The notes beneath the pieces were generated by a model. That model ran no database searches. It saw only the letters and a program-made list of their open reading frames with translations, and was not told the DNA's origin. Source: Luteolibacter sp. SL250 (GTDB taxonomy: Bacteria > Verrucomicrobiota > Verrucomicrobiia > Verrucomicrobiales > Akkermansiaceae). Taken from it: a DNA stretch of 64,000 nucleotides. The stretch covers positions 1,612,001-1,676,000 of the forward strand of contig NZ_CP113054.1 of the NCBI RefSeq assembly GCF_026625605.1, read 5' to 3'. Every line of letters starts with the position of its first letter. Position 1 is the first letter of the stretch. Shown here in pieces: positions 51,554-58,895 of the stretch. Made by a program: the position numbers and the translations under genes.

Positions 51554-53500
51554 ATGAGACCCTTCATCCCGGCCTTCACCTGCCTGCTCCTGCTCGCCGC
51601 TGCCAACGGCGTCTCCGCCCAGATCCACACGGACCGTCCGGCCCCGCTGGCGCTGCCGCTGCCGGACAAGGCGGAGTCGTTCGATTTCGCCGTCTTCGGC
51701 GACCGCACCGGCGGCGTGCCCGCAGGCATCAAGGTGCTGGAGCAAGCGGTAGCGGAGACCAACCTCATCAGTCCGGATCTGGTCATGACCATCGGCGACC
51801 TGGTGCAGGGCTACAATGGCACGGAGGAATGGCTCACCCAGATGAAGGAATACCGCGGCACCATGGGGAAGCTGCGCATGCCGTGGTTCCCAGTCGCGGG
51901 AAACCATGACATCTACTTCCGCGGCGATGGGAAGCCACAGGGCGAGCACGAGGCGTCCTATGAGAAGCATTTCGGCCCGCTGTGGTACTGGTTCGCGCAC
52001 AAGGGCAGTGGCTTCCTCGTCCTCTTCTCGGATGAAGGGAACCTGGACACGCCCGACGTGCGCCGCTCGTTCAAGGACCCGGCGCAGCAGAAGTTCAGCG
52101 GGCCGCAGCTCGCGTGGGTCCGGAAGTCGCTGGAGGAGATGAAGGACCTGAAGAATGTCTTCGTCTTCATGCACCAGCCGCGCTGGGACCTGGACCGCTA
52201 CCCCGGCAGCAACTGGGCGGAGGTGCACGGCATGCTGGCCGCCCATGGCGGGGTGCGCGCCTGCTTCGCCGGGCATATCCACCGCCTGCGGCACGATGGT
52301 GTGAAGGACGGCATCCAGTACCACACGCTGGCCACCACCGGCGGTAACAGCGCGGGCAACTACCCGGACGCCGGATTCCTCCACCACATCAACCTCGTCT
52401 CCGTGCGTGCGGATGGCGTGAGTGTCTCCACCATCCCCGTCGGCAGCGTGATGGATCCTTCCATCCACACCGCGGAGCGCACGAATGAGATCTCCCGCGC
52501 GCGCGCCATCCGGCCGAAGGCGGTGACTCCCTTCGAACTGGACGCCGCTGGCAAGGGCTCCGCCGCCTACCCGCTGGAAATCCCCAACCCCACGAAGCAT
52601 CCGCTGGAGGTCACCGTGACCGTGAGGGATTCCAAGGGCTGGACCGTCACCCCGGCCAGCCGCACCGCCACCATCCCGCCCGGCGGCAAAGGAACGGTGA
52701 GCTTTGATGTCGCCAGCGATGGCGCGGGCTTTGGCGGTAAATACCGCGTCCCCGGACTGACCATGGACACCTACCTCCTGGAAGGTGAAAAGCGGACCCA
52801 ACTGCCGCCGAAGGTGATCCCACTGGAAATCCGCCTCGGCCAACTGCCGGATGAGGCATTCATCCCGGCGGAGGAAACCACCGCAGCCCACATGCGGGAC
52901 CGTGAGTCCGGGATGAAGGTGGAGTCCGCCGGCTATGATCTGCCGGACGGCCCGTTCACCCTGGAGGCCCGCGTGTATCCGGAGGCGCTGCTGGATTCCT
53001 GCGGCATCGTCTCGAAGACCCAGGACTCGGAATACGGCCTGATTTCCCGTGGCAACGAAGTGCATTTCGTCGTCCACCTGAATGGCAAATACGTGCGCCT
53101 GAAGTCCGGGCCGGTCCTCAAGCCGGGAGTCTGGACGGATCTGGCCGCCGTCTATGATGGCTCCGAAGCGAGGCTCTATGTGGATGGCAAGCAGGTCGCC
53201 GCAGCACCCGCCTCCGGCAAGCGCACGCGCAACAAGCTGCCCCTCTACATCGGCGCGGACACCACTGCGGATGGCCTCCCGGGCCGTTCGTTCCAGGGTT
53301 CGATTGATGAGGTGAAGCTCAGCAAGCGCGCGCTCCACACCGCCACCTACACGCCGCCGGAACGCCGGGATGTGGATGGGGATACGGTGCTGCTGTTCCA
53401 CATCGACCGCATGGTGGCGGGCCGCCTGCCGGACAGGTCCGCATCCCACGCCCACGCCTTCCCGGTTGGCAGGCCGATGCTCCGCGTGGTGAAGCACTGA
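51554..53500 (+). CDS. Secreted metallophosphoesterase with C-terminal LamG domain
   Basis: The 648-residue exported protein has a signal peptide (about 1-22) and a calcineurin-like phosphoesterase domain (about 43-300): FGDRTGG (Asp50), MTIGDLVQ (Asp82), AGNHDIYF (116-119), FMHQPRW (His207) and AGHIHR (240-243). A middle beta domain (about 325-440, YPLEIPNPTKHPLEVTVTVR) is NPCBM/bacterial-Ig-like, and a LamG-like domain (about 455-600) closes it. It probably hydrolyses phosphate esters or nucleotides outside the cell. The start was chosen at the signal peptide; the frame is open further upstream. The substrate is unknown. Confidence 0.88.
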   Translation: MRPFIPAFTCLLLLAAANGVSAQIHTDRPAPLALPLPDKAESFDFAVFGDRTGGVPAGIKVLEQAVAETNLISPDLVMTIGDLVQGYNGTEEWLTQMKEYRGTMGKLRMPWFPVAGNHDIYFRGDGKPQGEHEASYEKHFGPLWYWFAHKGSGFLVLFSDEGNLDTPDVRRSFKDPAQQKFSGPQLAWVRKSLEEMKDLKNVFVFMHQPRWDLDRYPGSNWAEVHGMLAAHGGVRACFAGHIHRLRHDGVKDGIQYHTLATTGGNSAGNYPDAGFLHHINLVSVRADGVSVSTIPVGSVMDPSIHTAERTNEISRARAIRPKAVTPFELDAAGKGSAAYPLEIPNPTKHPLEVTVTVRDSKGWTVTPASRTATIPPGGKGTVSFDVASDGAGFGGKYRVPGLTMDTYLLEGEKRTQLPPKVIPLEIRLGQLPDEAFIPAEETTAAHMRDRESGMKVESAGYDLPDGPFTLEARVYPEALLDSCGIVSKTQDSEYGLISRGNEVHFVVHLNGKYVRLKSGPVLKPGVWTDLAAVYDGSEARLYVDGKQVAAAPASGKRTRNKLPLYIGADTTADGLPGRSFQGSIDEVKLSKRALHTATYTPPERRDVDGDTVLLFHIDRMVAGRLPDRSASHAHAFPVGRPMLRVVKH

Positions 53501-53593
53501 GGCATCGCACATTGTCACACGGACCGGCACAATATCGGTTGCCGGTCCCCGCACGCGACGGGACTCTGCGGACGACCCGACAGCGGCAGCTCC

Positions 53594-54520
53594 ATGAATC
53601 ATCGCAACCACATCGACCCCGCGGCGGACCTGGATGATGAAATCCGGAGAATCTCCGGCCGCAGGATCGCCGGATCCTTGAAATGGTTGCGGAGGATTCG
53701 CGAACAACCCGCGGAGGCCGTCCATGAGGTGCGCAAGGACCTGAAGCGGCTGCGCGCGTTGGTGCGGCTGCTGCAGGATACCCTGGGGAAACGCCGCCAC
53801 CGGAAGCTGCAAAGAGATCTCCGCAATGCCGGGCGGCTGCTCTCCGCCTTCCGCGATGCGGAAGTGAGGCTGCAACTCGTGAAAAACCTGGTGGACCAGT
53901 CCGACCCCGCCGCGCGCAGGGCGCTGGAGGAGGCTGTGGAGCGCATCCAGTCCGTTCATCAGGGGACGGTGAAGACGGAGGATTTGGAAGAAGCGGCGGA
54001 TGAAGTGATGACACTGCTCCGCGGCGCACGCCGCCGCCTGCGTGTCTGGGTGGTTCCCTCCGAAGGGCTGGGCAAACAGATGGAGGGCGCGCTTTTCCGT
54101 TCTTTTGAAAAGGCGCGGCTGGCCATGCGCCGCACGCTGATCCACCCCGTGGCGGAGAATTTCCACGACTGGCGGAAGGCCTGCAAGACGCTGCGCCACC
54201 AACTGGACCTGGTGATGCAGCCCGGCGGGGAGGGTGGGGAGCATCCACGGATCGGGACGTTGCACGAGCTGTCCGAGCATCTGGGGAACCTCAATGATCT
54301 GGATGTGCTGGAGGAGTCGTTGGAACCCCTCGCGGAAGGCACGCTGGACATCGCCGGGCTGTCCGCCATCCGGCGGGAACTGGAGGAACGCCGGACCGAA
54401 TTGGTGCGGGAAAGTTGGGCGGCAGGTGAGGGGATCTTCAGCCGGGAAGCGGAGAATTTCATTCCGTTGCGGGGACATTGCCCCGCTTTTTCAGAAACTT
54501 GGCTTGATTCCCCAGGATAG
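53594..54520 (+). CDS. CHAD-domain protein
   Basis: The 308-residue protein has the CHAD fold: all-helical with conserved basic residues, here EAVHEVRKDLKRLRALVRLL, RNAGRLLSAFRDAEVRLQLV, FHDWRKACKTLRHQLDLVM and LSEHLGNLNDLDVLEE. CHAD domains bind polyphosphate and often sit on polyphosphate granules. No CYTH phosphatase domain is fused or adjacent. Its stop is 23 bases before hisG; the two are probably unrelated in function. The family is clear; the cellular role is inferred from the fold. Confidence 0.88.
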   Translation: MNHRNHIDPAADLDDEIRRISGRRIAGSLKWLRRIREQPAEAVHEVRKDLKRLRALVRLLQDTLGKRRHRKLQRDLRNAGRLLSAFRDAEVRLQLVKNLVDQSDPAARRALEEAVERIQSVHQGTVKTEDLEEAADEVMTLLRGARRRLRVWVVPSEGLGKQMEGALFRSFEKARLAMRRTLIHPVAENFHDWRKACKTLRHQLDLVMQPGGEGGEHPRIGTLHELSEHLGNLNDLDVLEESLEPLAEGTLDIAGLSAIRRELEERRTELVRESWAAGEGIFSREAENFIPLRGHCPAFSETWLDSPG

Positions 54521-54543
54521 GGGGCGTAAACCCCGGCCCCTTC

Positions 54544-55422
54544 ATGCCGGAAAACACACTCAAGATCGCCATTCCAAAGGGCAGCCTTGAGCAGCCCACC
54601 ATCGAGCTGCTCTCGAAGGCGGGCTACGAAATCTATGTTTCGTCCCGTGGACTGCGCCCCGCTTCGAACGACTCCGAACTGGATGTCTTCCTCATCCGTG
54701 CCCAGGAAGTCGGTCGTTACATCAGCCAGGGCTTCCTGGACTGCGGCATCACCGGCTACGACTGGGCCTGCGAATATGAGGATGACCTGGTCGATCTCGC
54801 CGAGCTTCCTTATTCCCGTGCCACCGTGCGCCCGACGAAGTGGGTGTTGGTCGTACCGGAAGATTCCCCGATCCAGAAACCGGAAGACCTTCAGGGCAAG
54901 CGCATCGCCACCGAAGGCGTCGGCATCACCGAGCGTTATCTGAAGCAGAAGGGCATCACCGCCGATGTCGAATTCTCCTGGGGTGCCACCGAGGTGAAGG
55001 TGCCGGATCTGGTGGATGCCATCGTGGACGTGACCGAGACCGGTTCCTCCATCAAGGCCAACCGTCTGCGCATCGTTGACACCCTCCTCACCTCGTTCCC
55101 GCACTTCTACGCCAGCAAGACAGCGACGCTCGATCCTTGGAAAAAGGAAAAGATGGAGCGCATCGCCCTGCTCATCAAGGGCGCTCTCGCCGCACGCGGA
55201 AAAGTGGGTCTCAAGATGAACCTGCCAACGGCGAAACTGCCGGAAGTGCTCGAAAAACTCCCGTCCCTCCGCCGTCCCACCGTCTCCCAGCTTGCGGAAG
55301 AAGGTTGGGTCGCCGTGGAGACAGTGATTGACGAAGTGATCGTTCGGGACATTATCCCGGCCCTCAAGCTCCTCGGAGCCGAAGGGATCATCGAGTATCC
55401 GCTCAACAAGATCGTTCCCTGA
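54544..55422 (+). CDS. hisG: ATP phosphoribosyltransferase (long form)
   Basis: HisG joins ATP and PRPP, the first committed step of histidine biosynthesis. The 292-residue protein starts LKIAIPKGSLEQPTIELLSK and has DVFLIRAQEVGRYISQGFLD, CGITGYDWACEYEDDL, and the PRPP loop EGVGITERYLKQKGI, then VDAIVDVTETGSSIKANRLR. A C-terminal regulatory domain (about 215-292, LKMNLPTAKLPEVLEKLPSL onward) makes it the long form, whose activity is usually feedback-inhibited by histidine and which does not need HisZ. No other his gene is present. A short basic peptide gene follows after 42 bases. Confidence 0.95.
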   Translation: MPENTLKIAIPKGSLEQPTIELLSKAGYEIYVSSRGLRPASNDSELDVFLIRAQEVGRYISQGFLDCGITGYDWACEYEDDLVDLAELPYSRATVRPTKWVLVVPEDSPIQKPEDLQGKRIATEGVGITERYLKQKGITADVEFSWGATEVKVPDLVDAIVDVTETGSSIKANRLRIVDTLLTSFPHFYASKTATLDPWKKEKMERIALLIKGALAARGKVGLKMNLPTAKLPEVLEKLPSLRRPTVSQLAEEGWVAVETVIDEVIVRDIIPALKLLGAEGIIEYPLNKIVP

Positions 55423-55464
55423 TCCTCACCCTTTCATCGCAAACCAACCCCGAACGCAACAGCC

Positions 55465-55569
55465 ATGGGCTCCATCAAGAAACGCCGTAAGACCAAGATC
55501 AACAAGCACAAGCGCAAGAAGCGCATGAAGCAGAACCGCCACAAGAAGCGCCTCCGCTACAAGTCCTAG
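55465..55569 (+). CDS. 34-residue basic peptide, AURKAIP1/COX24-type small ribosomal protein
   Basis: An ATG-to-TAG frame encodes a peptide that begins MGSIKKRRKTKINKHKRKKR and ends HKKRLRYKS; 22 of 34 residues are Lys, Arg or His. The N-terminal MGS-x-KKRR-x-K and the later KK-x-R-x-LRYK-like pattern resemble the AURKAIP1/COX24 domain found at the end of mitochondrial mS38 and in the short bacterial bS22-type proteins near the decoding centre. It is too short for default gene callers. It is preceded by AACAGCC rather than a strong Shine-Dalgarno. It follows hisG, and a strong hairpin comes 27 bases later. Confidence 0.8.
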   Translation: MGSIKKRRKTKINKHKRKKRMKQNRHKKRLRYKS

Positions 55570-55595
55570 GACTTGGTTTGACCTTTTGATCTGAT

Positions 55596-55631
55596 ATGCC
55601 AGCGGACCGGAGTCATCCGGGCCGCTGGCAT
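55596..55631 (+). terminator. Strong hairpin after the basic-peptide gene (possible terminator)
   Basis: ATGCCAGCGG pairs with CCGCTGGCAT (10 bp), and the inner ACCGG/CCGGG extend the stem around the loop AGTCAT. The tail is only weakly T-rich (CATTCTGTCC), so it may be a terminator, a processing signal or an mRNA 3' end stabiliser. Confidence 0.5.
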
Positions 55632-55698
55632 CATTCTGTCCGGATGCCGGGGCCGGTGCATCTTCCTTAGCGTCGGTAGTTGATTCATTTTCTGTGTC

Positions 55699-56496
55699 AT
55701 GAGCCTCCAGGTGGTCGTTGATTTCCAGGTGATCGCCGAATCACCGGACTGGATCGTGGTCAACAAGCCCGCTCCGCTCATCGTCCATCCGGCGAACCGC
55801 AAGCCGGAGCCGACCTTGCTCGGTGGGATCGAGATTCTCTTTTCCTACGAGATGGAGAACGGCGCCTGCCCGGCCATTGTCACGCGGCTGGACCGTGACA
55901 CCAGCGGCATCGTGCTGGTGGCCATGCACACCGCCGCAGCGCGGGAACTGGGAATGGTTTTCGAGAGACGGGAGGCGCGGAAGGAATACCTCGCCTTGGT
56001 CCATGGCTGGCCGGAAATGGATGAGTGGGAATGCCGCGTGCCCATCCTGCGTGCCGGTGAGATCGGCACGTCCACCATATGGGTTCGCCAGATCGCACAT
56101 GAAGGAGGGAAGCCATGTTCCACGCGTTTCCTCGTCGAGCGGCGTTTCGAGCGTGTGGAGGGCAGATTTTCCCTCGTCCGCTGCTTTCCGGAAACCGGGC
56201 GAATGCACCAGCTCCGGGTCCATCTCGCCCACGGCGGCCATCCCATCGTGGGGGACAAGCTCTATTCGGGAGACGGTGCGGAATACATCGAGTGGATGCG
56301 TACCGGTTGGACGGAGGATCTGAAGTCCCGCCTGCATCTGCCGCGCCATGCGCTGCATGCGGCGGTGCTTGAAGTGCCCTGGGCGGGCGGAAAGGTGGAA
56401 TGGCGTTCGGATCTGCCGCCGGACCTCGCCAATTTCATGGCAGGTGCGGAGGTGGCGGATACGCCCGGAGTTGTCATCTGGAGCCGCCACGACTAG
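55699..56496 (+). CDS. RluA-family pseudouridine synthase
   Basis: The 265-residue protein converts uridine to pseudouridine in rRNA or tRNA. The catalytic motif is VTRLDRDTSGIVLVAM with the candidate Asp65, followed by EYLALVHGWP, ARKEYL-type helices, and the RluA C-terminal blocks FSLVRCFPETGRMHQLRVHL, AHGGHPIVGDKLYSG and LPRHALHAAVLEV. There is no S4 RNA-binding domain; the N-terminus is short, as in RluA and TruC. The exact target uridine is not predictable. The gene starts after the basic-peptide gene and the hairpin and precedes the Nif3-like gene by 8 bases. Confidence 0.9.
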   Translation: MSLQVVVDFQVIAESPDWIVVNKPAPLIVHPANRKPEPTLLGGIEILFSYEMENGACPAIVTRLDRDTSGIVLVAMHTAAARELGMVFERREARKEYLALVHGWPEMDEWECRVPILRAGEIGTSTIWVRQIAHEGGKPCSTRFLVERRFERVEGRFSLVRCFPETGRMHQLRVHLAHGGHPIVGDKLYSGDGAEYIEWMRTGWTEDLKSRLHLPRHALHAAVLEVPWAGGKVEWRSDLPPDLANFMAGAEVADTPGVVIWSRHD

Positions 56497-56504
56497 CGTC
56501 CGGC

Positions 56505-57260
56505 ATGGCTTTTCTCGATGAGGTGGTGGCGTATCTGGATGGGGAACTCAATACGACCGGGATTCCGGACTACCCGGGGGCCATGAATGGTCTCCAGCTC
56601 CAGAACTCCGGCGGGGTTCCCCGTATCATTGCCGCGGTGGATGCTTCCCTGCCGGTCATCACAAAGGCTGCGGTTGGTGGTCCCGGCCTCCTCATTGTCC
56701 ACCATGGCATGTTCTGGCAGGGTGCCCAGGCGCTCACCGGCGCGTTTTACCGGAAGATACGGACGGCGATGGATGCGGATCTGGCAATCTATGCGTCCCA
56801 TCTGCCGCTGGATTTCCATCCTCGGTGGGGGAACAACATCCGCCTCGCACAGGCGATCGACCTGGAGGAGATCACGCCATTCATGGAAACCAAAGGGCTG
56901 GCGATGGGCCTGCGCGGCACTTGGCGGGGTGGGAGGGATTCGCTCGTTTCCACCGTTGGAAAGGCGGTTGGCGGGCCGGTGCATCTCTGTCCCGGCGGTC
57001 CGGCGGAGATTTCGCGCGTCGGACTGGCCACGGGAGGGGCGGGAAGTGAGATCGCGAAGGCGGCTGCGGAAGGTATTGATACCTTCATCACCGGAGAGGG
57101 TCCTCATTGGAGCTATCCCTTGGCGGAGGAATTGGGCGTGAACCTGCTCTATGCCGGACATTACGCGACGGAAACCTTCGGCGTGAAGGCGCTTGCCGCC
57201 ATGCTGGGAGAGCGTCTAGGCACTCCATGGAGCTTCATCGACCACCCGACCGGACTTTGA
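56505..57260 (+). CDS. Nif3-like dinuclear metal-centre protein
   Basis: The 251-residue cytoplasmic protein belongs to the Nif3/YbgI family (GTP cyclohydrolase 1 type 2-like). Metal-binding landmarks are LLIVHHGMFWQG near the start (H-H), DLAIYASHLPLDFHPRWGNN in the middle, and GEGPHWSYPLAEELGVNLLY with AGHYATETFGVKAL near the end. The function of the family is debated. The ATG at 56505 was chosen; the frame is open upstream. Its stop overlaps the TTG start of the DNA glycosylase gene. Confidence 0.88.
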   Translation: MAFLDEVVAYLDGELNTTGIPDYPGAMNGLQLQNSGGVPRIIAAVDASLPVITKAAVGGPGLLIVHHGMFWQGAQALTGAFYRKIRTAMDADLAIYASHLPLDFHPRWGNNIRLAQAIDLEEITPFMETKGLAMGLRGTWRGGRDSLVSTVGKAVGGPVHLCPGGPAEISRVGLATGGAGSEIAKAAAEGIDTFITGEGPHWSYPLAEELGVNLLYAGHYATETFGVKALAAMLGERLGTPWSFIDHPTGL

Positions 57261-57850
57261 AAACCTGGATCACCGTCCAGCTCCCCGGAGCGGATCTCAC
57301 CCCGGATTTCTTCCGTCGCCCACCCGGGGTCTGTGCGCGGGAGCTCATCGGGTGCATCTTTCGGTGGAACGGCTGTGAAGGTCGTATTGTTGAGACTGAA
57401 TCCTATGAAGAATTCGATGATCCGGCGTGCCACACCTGGAACCGCCCGGGTGCCCGCAGGTTCATCGCCGGACACGATGCCGGTGCTGCCTACGTCTACC
57501 TCAACTACGGAGTTCATTGGCTGTTCAATGTATTGACCAAATCCCAGGAGGGGAACGGATTTGTCTTATTCAGGGCGTTGGAGCCCACCGTGGGTTTGGA
57601 TAAAATGCGCCAACGACGTGGAGTTTCCGATGAGAAGGGACTTTGTTCAGGACCCGGGAAACTTACCAAAGCTTTGGAAATCAATGGAAATCACCATGGT
57701 TTGAATTTCCTGGAGGGAAGATCCACCGGGATCAGACGGGGTGGCCAGGTGGAGATCATCACGGGGCGAAGGATTGGTATCAGCCGGGCTGAGGAACGCC
57801 CGTGGCGGTACGGAATGGCGGCTTCCAACTGCCTGAGCAGAAAATTCTGA
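57257..57850 (+). CDS. 3-methyladenine DNA glycosylase (AAG/MPG family)
   Basis: The 197-residue protein removes alkylated purines from DNA. It has LTPDFFRRPPGVCARELIG, the catalytic segment GRIVETESYEEFDDPACH (Glu48 candidate nucleophile activator and Tyr50 intercalating residue), YVYLNYGVHWLFNVLTK, VLFRALEP and LCSGPGKLTKALEI. The reading frame contains no ATG near the expected N-terminus; the TTG at 57257, which overlaps the Nif3 stop as TTGA, gives the right length, so it was chosen. Coupling with the Nif3-like gene is therefore likely. The open frame upstream to 57107 is antisense-type noise over the Nif3 gene. Confidence 0.88.
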   Translation: MKTWITVQLPGADLTPDFFRRPPGVCARELIGCIFRWNGCEGRIVETESYEEFDDPACHTWNRPGARRFIAGHDAGAAYVYLNYGVHWLFNVLTKSQEGNGFVLFRALEPTVGLDKMRQRRGVSDEKGLCSGPGKLTKALEINGNHHGLNFLEGRSTGIRRGGQVEIITGRRIGISRAEERPWRYGMAASNCLSRKF

Positions 57851-58063
57851 ATGCCGTCAGCTTTAAGGGAGCCTGGCGATCGGGCGCTGGATCGACGCTA
57901 CGGGATAGCGAAAGAATTCAGTTAGAAAGCCGCATTAAAGTCGGAAAAAATCGCTTGAATTGCAATGAATTGCTGCATTCGGACAACGCTGAAAGAAATC
58001 CGACAAAAGTGAAAAAAAGGCTTGCCCCGATGTGGGGGATCGCGTCTTATCTTCAACGAAATC
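57851..58063. other. Intergenic region upstream of tRNA-Gly
   Basis: This stretch of about 213 bases is locally AT-richer than the surroundings and has no gene-like frame with protein character. The open frame that begins inside the glycosylase gene at 57802 and runs through the tRNA is rejected as noise. A candidate promoter for the tRNA lies at its end. Confidence 0.5.
58022..58050 (+). promoter_or_regulatory. Candidate promoter for tRNA-Gly
   Basis: TTGCCC (58022-58027) and TCTTAT (58045-58050) are 17 bases apart and 13 bases separate the -10 box from the tRNA 5' end at 58064. Each box matches the sigma-70 consensus at four of six positions. Confidence 0.4.
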
Positions 58064-58137
58064 GCGGGCATAGCTTAGTGGTAAAGCGCTATCCTTCCAA
58101 GTTAGACATGCGGGTTCGATTCCCGCTGCCCGCTCCA
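58064..58137 (+). tRNA. tRNA-Gly (anticodon UCC)
   Basis: The 74-base gene has a perfect 7-bp acceptor stem (GCGGGCA with TGCCCGC), discriminator T and an encoded CCA. The D arm is GCTT/AAGC, the T arm GCGGG/CCCGC with loop TTCGATT, and the anticodon loop CTTCCAA has UCC at 34-36. The anticodon stem CTATC/GTTAG contains one U-U mismatch. It decodes GGA (and GGG by wobble). It lies just upstream of the exopolysaccharide locus. Confidence 0.95.
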
Positions 58138-58170
58138 TAAAACTCTCAAAATCGGATAACACCTAAACAA

Positions 58171-58845
58171 ATGAAGAAGACCATCTACTTCGCCGTCATG
58201 AGCCTCGCTCTTGGCTCCATGTCCGCTTCCGCGGCTGTCGATTGTGTCAAGCTCTCGGTTTCCGTGAAGCATGCCGTGGCTGCTGATCGTGAGAAGACAC
58301 TTGAAATCGTCTCCAAGCAGGTTGGCGAAAATTCCGGCTGCGCGTGCGAAGTGGTGAAGGCTGCGATCGAAGGCTCCCAGGCGGATCCGACGCTTGTGGC
58401 TGCGATTGTTGAGGCAGCTGCAACCGCGGCTCCCGAGCAGGCAACCCTTTCCGCTCAATGCGCCATTGCCGTGGCTCCGGATGCCAAAGCAAAGGTCAAT
58501 GCGGTCATCGCGAAGCTCGGCAAGGCCGGCTCGGCCGGGCAGGCTTCCGCCATGGTGTCCGATGGCAACAATCCTCTCGACTTCCCTGCCGGTGCGGACG
58601 GTTCCGGTGCTGGCTCCGGTAGCACCGCTGCTGGTTCTGGCAATGCTGGTGCTGGTGACGGCGGTGGTGCGGTTGGTCCTCGCCCGGGTGATGCTCCAGT
58701 GGGTGCTGGTGGGCCTGGTGGTGTGGGTAGTGGTGGTGCCGGTGGTCCTGGTGGCGCAGGCGGACCTGGTGCTGGAACCGGTGGAAGCACCCCTCCTCCT
58801 GAGGTAATTCCTCCTGTCGATCCTGTCACCCCTGTTGATCCTTGA
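58171..58845 (+). CDS. Secreted Gly-rich protein at the head of the exopolysaccharide locus
   Basis: The 224-residue protein has a signal peptide (MKKTIYFAVMSLALGSMSAS, cleaved near ASA). A helical domain follows (about 23-125) with DCVKLSVSVKHAVAADREKT, the pair SGCACEVVKAAIEG and QCAIAVAPDAKAKVNAVIAK, so there are four Cys residues that could form disulfides. From about 135 the protein is low-complexity Gly/Ala/Ser (GGPGGVGSGGAGGPGGAGGP) and ends in a Pro/Val tail (PPPEVIPPVDPVTPVDP). No family was recognised. It starts 33 bases after the tRNA and precedes the outer-membrane barrel gene by 50 bases. It may be an extracellular matrix or secretion-associated protein, an inference from position only. 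Confidence 0.7.
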   Translation: MKKTIYFAVMSLALGSMSASAAVDCVKLSVSVKHAVAADREKTLEIVSKQVGENSGCACEVVKAAIEGSQADPTLVAAIVEAAATAAPEQATLSAQCAIAVAPDAKAKVNAVIAKLGKAGSAGQASAMVSDGNNPLDFPAGADGSGAGSGSTAAGSGNAGAGDGGGAVGPRPGDAPVGAGGPGGVGSGGAGGPGGAGGPGAGTGGSTPPPEVIPPVDPVTPVDP

Positions 58846-58895
58846 GTGATAACTGCTCGAATTAGTCTTAGTTTCCCCGAAAAAACTTCCCCAAC

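Noticed and set aside
51242-54478. A minus-strand open frame of 1078 codons across the metallophosphoesterase and CHAD genes
   Set aside because: It runs antisense through two unrelated, well-supported genes and the gap between them, and has no recognisable domain.
57802-58140. A 112-codon plus-strand frame across the tRNA-Gly gene
   Set aside because: It overlaps the glycosylase 3' end and the whole tRNA and has no protein character.
58660-58800. Gly-rich GGT/GGTGGT repeats considered as a tandem DNA repeat or CRISPR-like array
   Set aside because: The repeats encode the Gly-rich tail of the 58171 protein and have no regular spacer; they reflect amino-acid composition.
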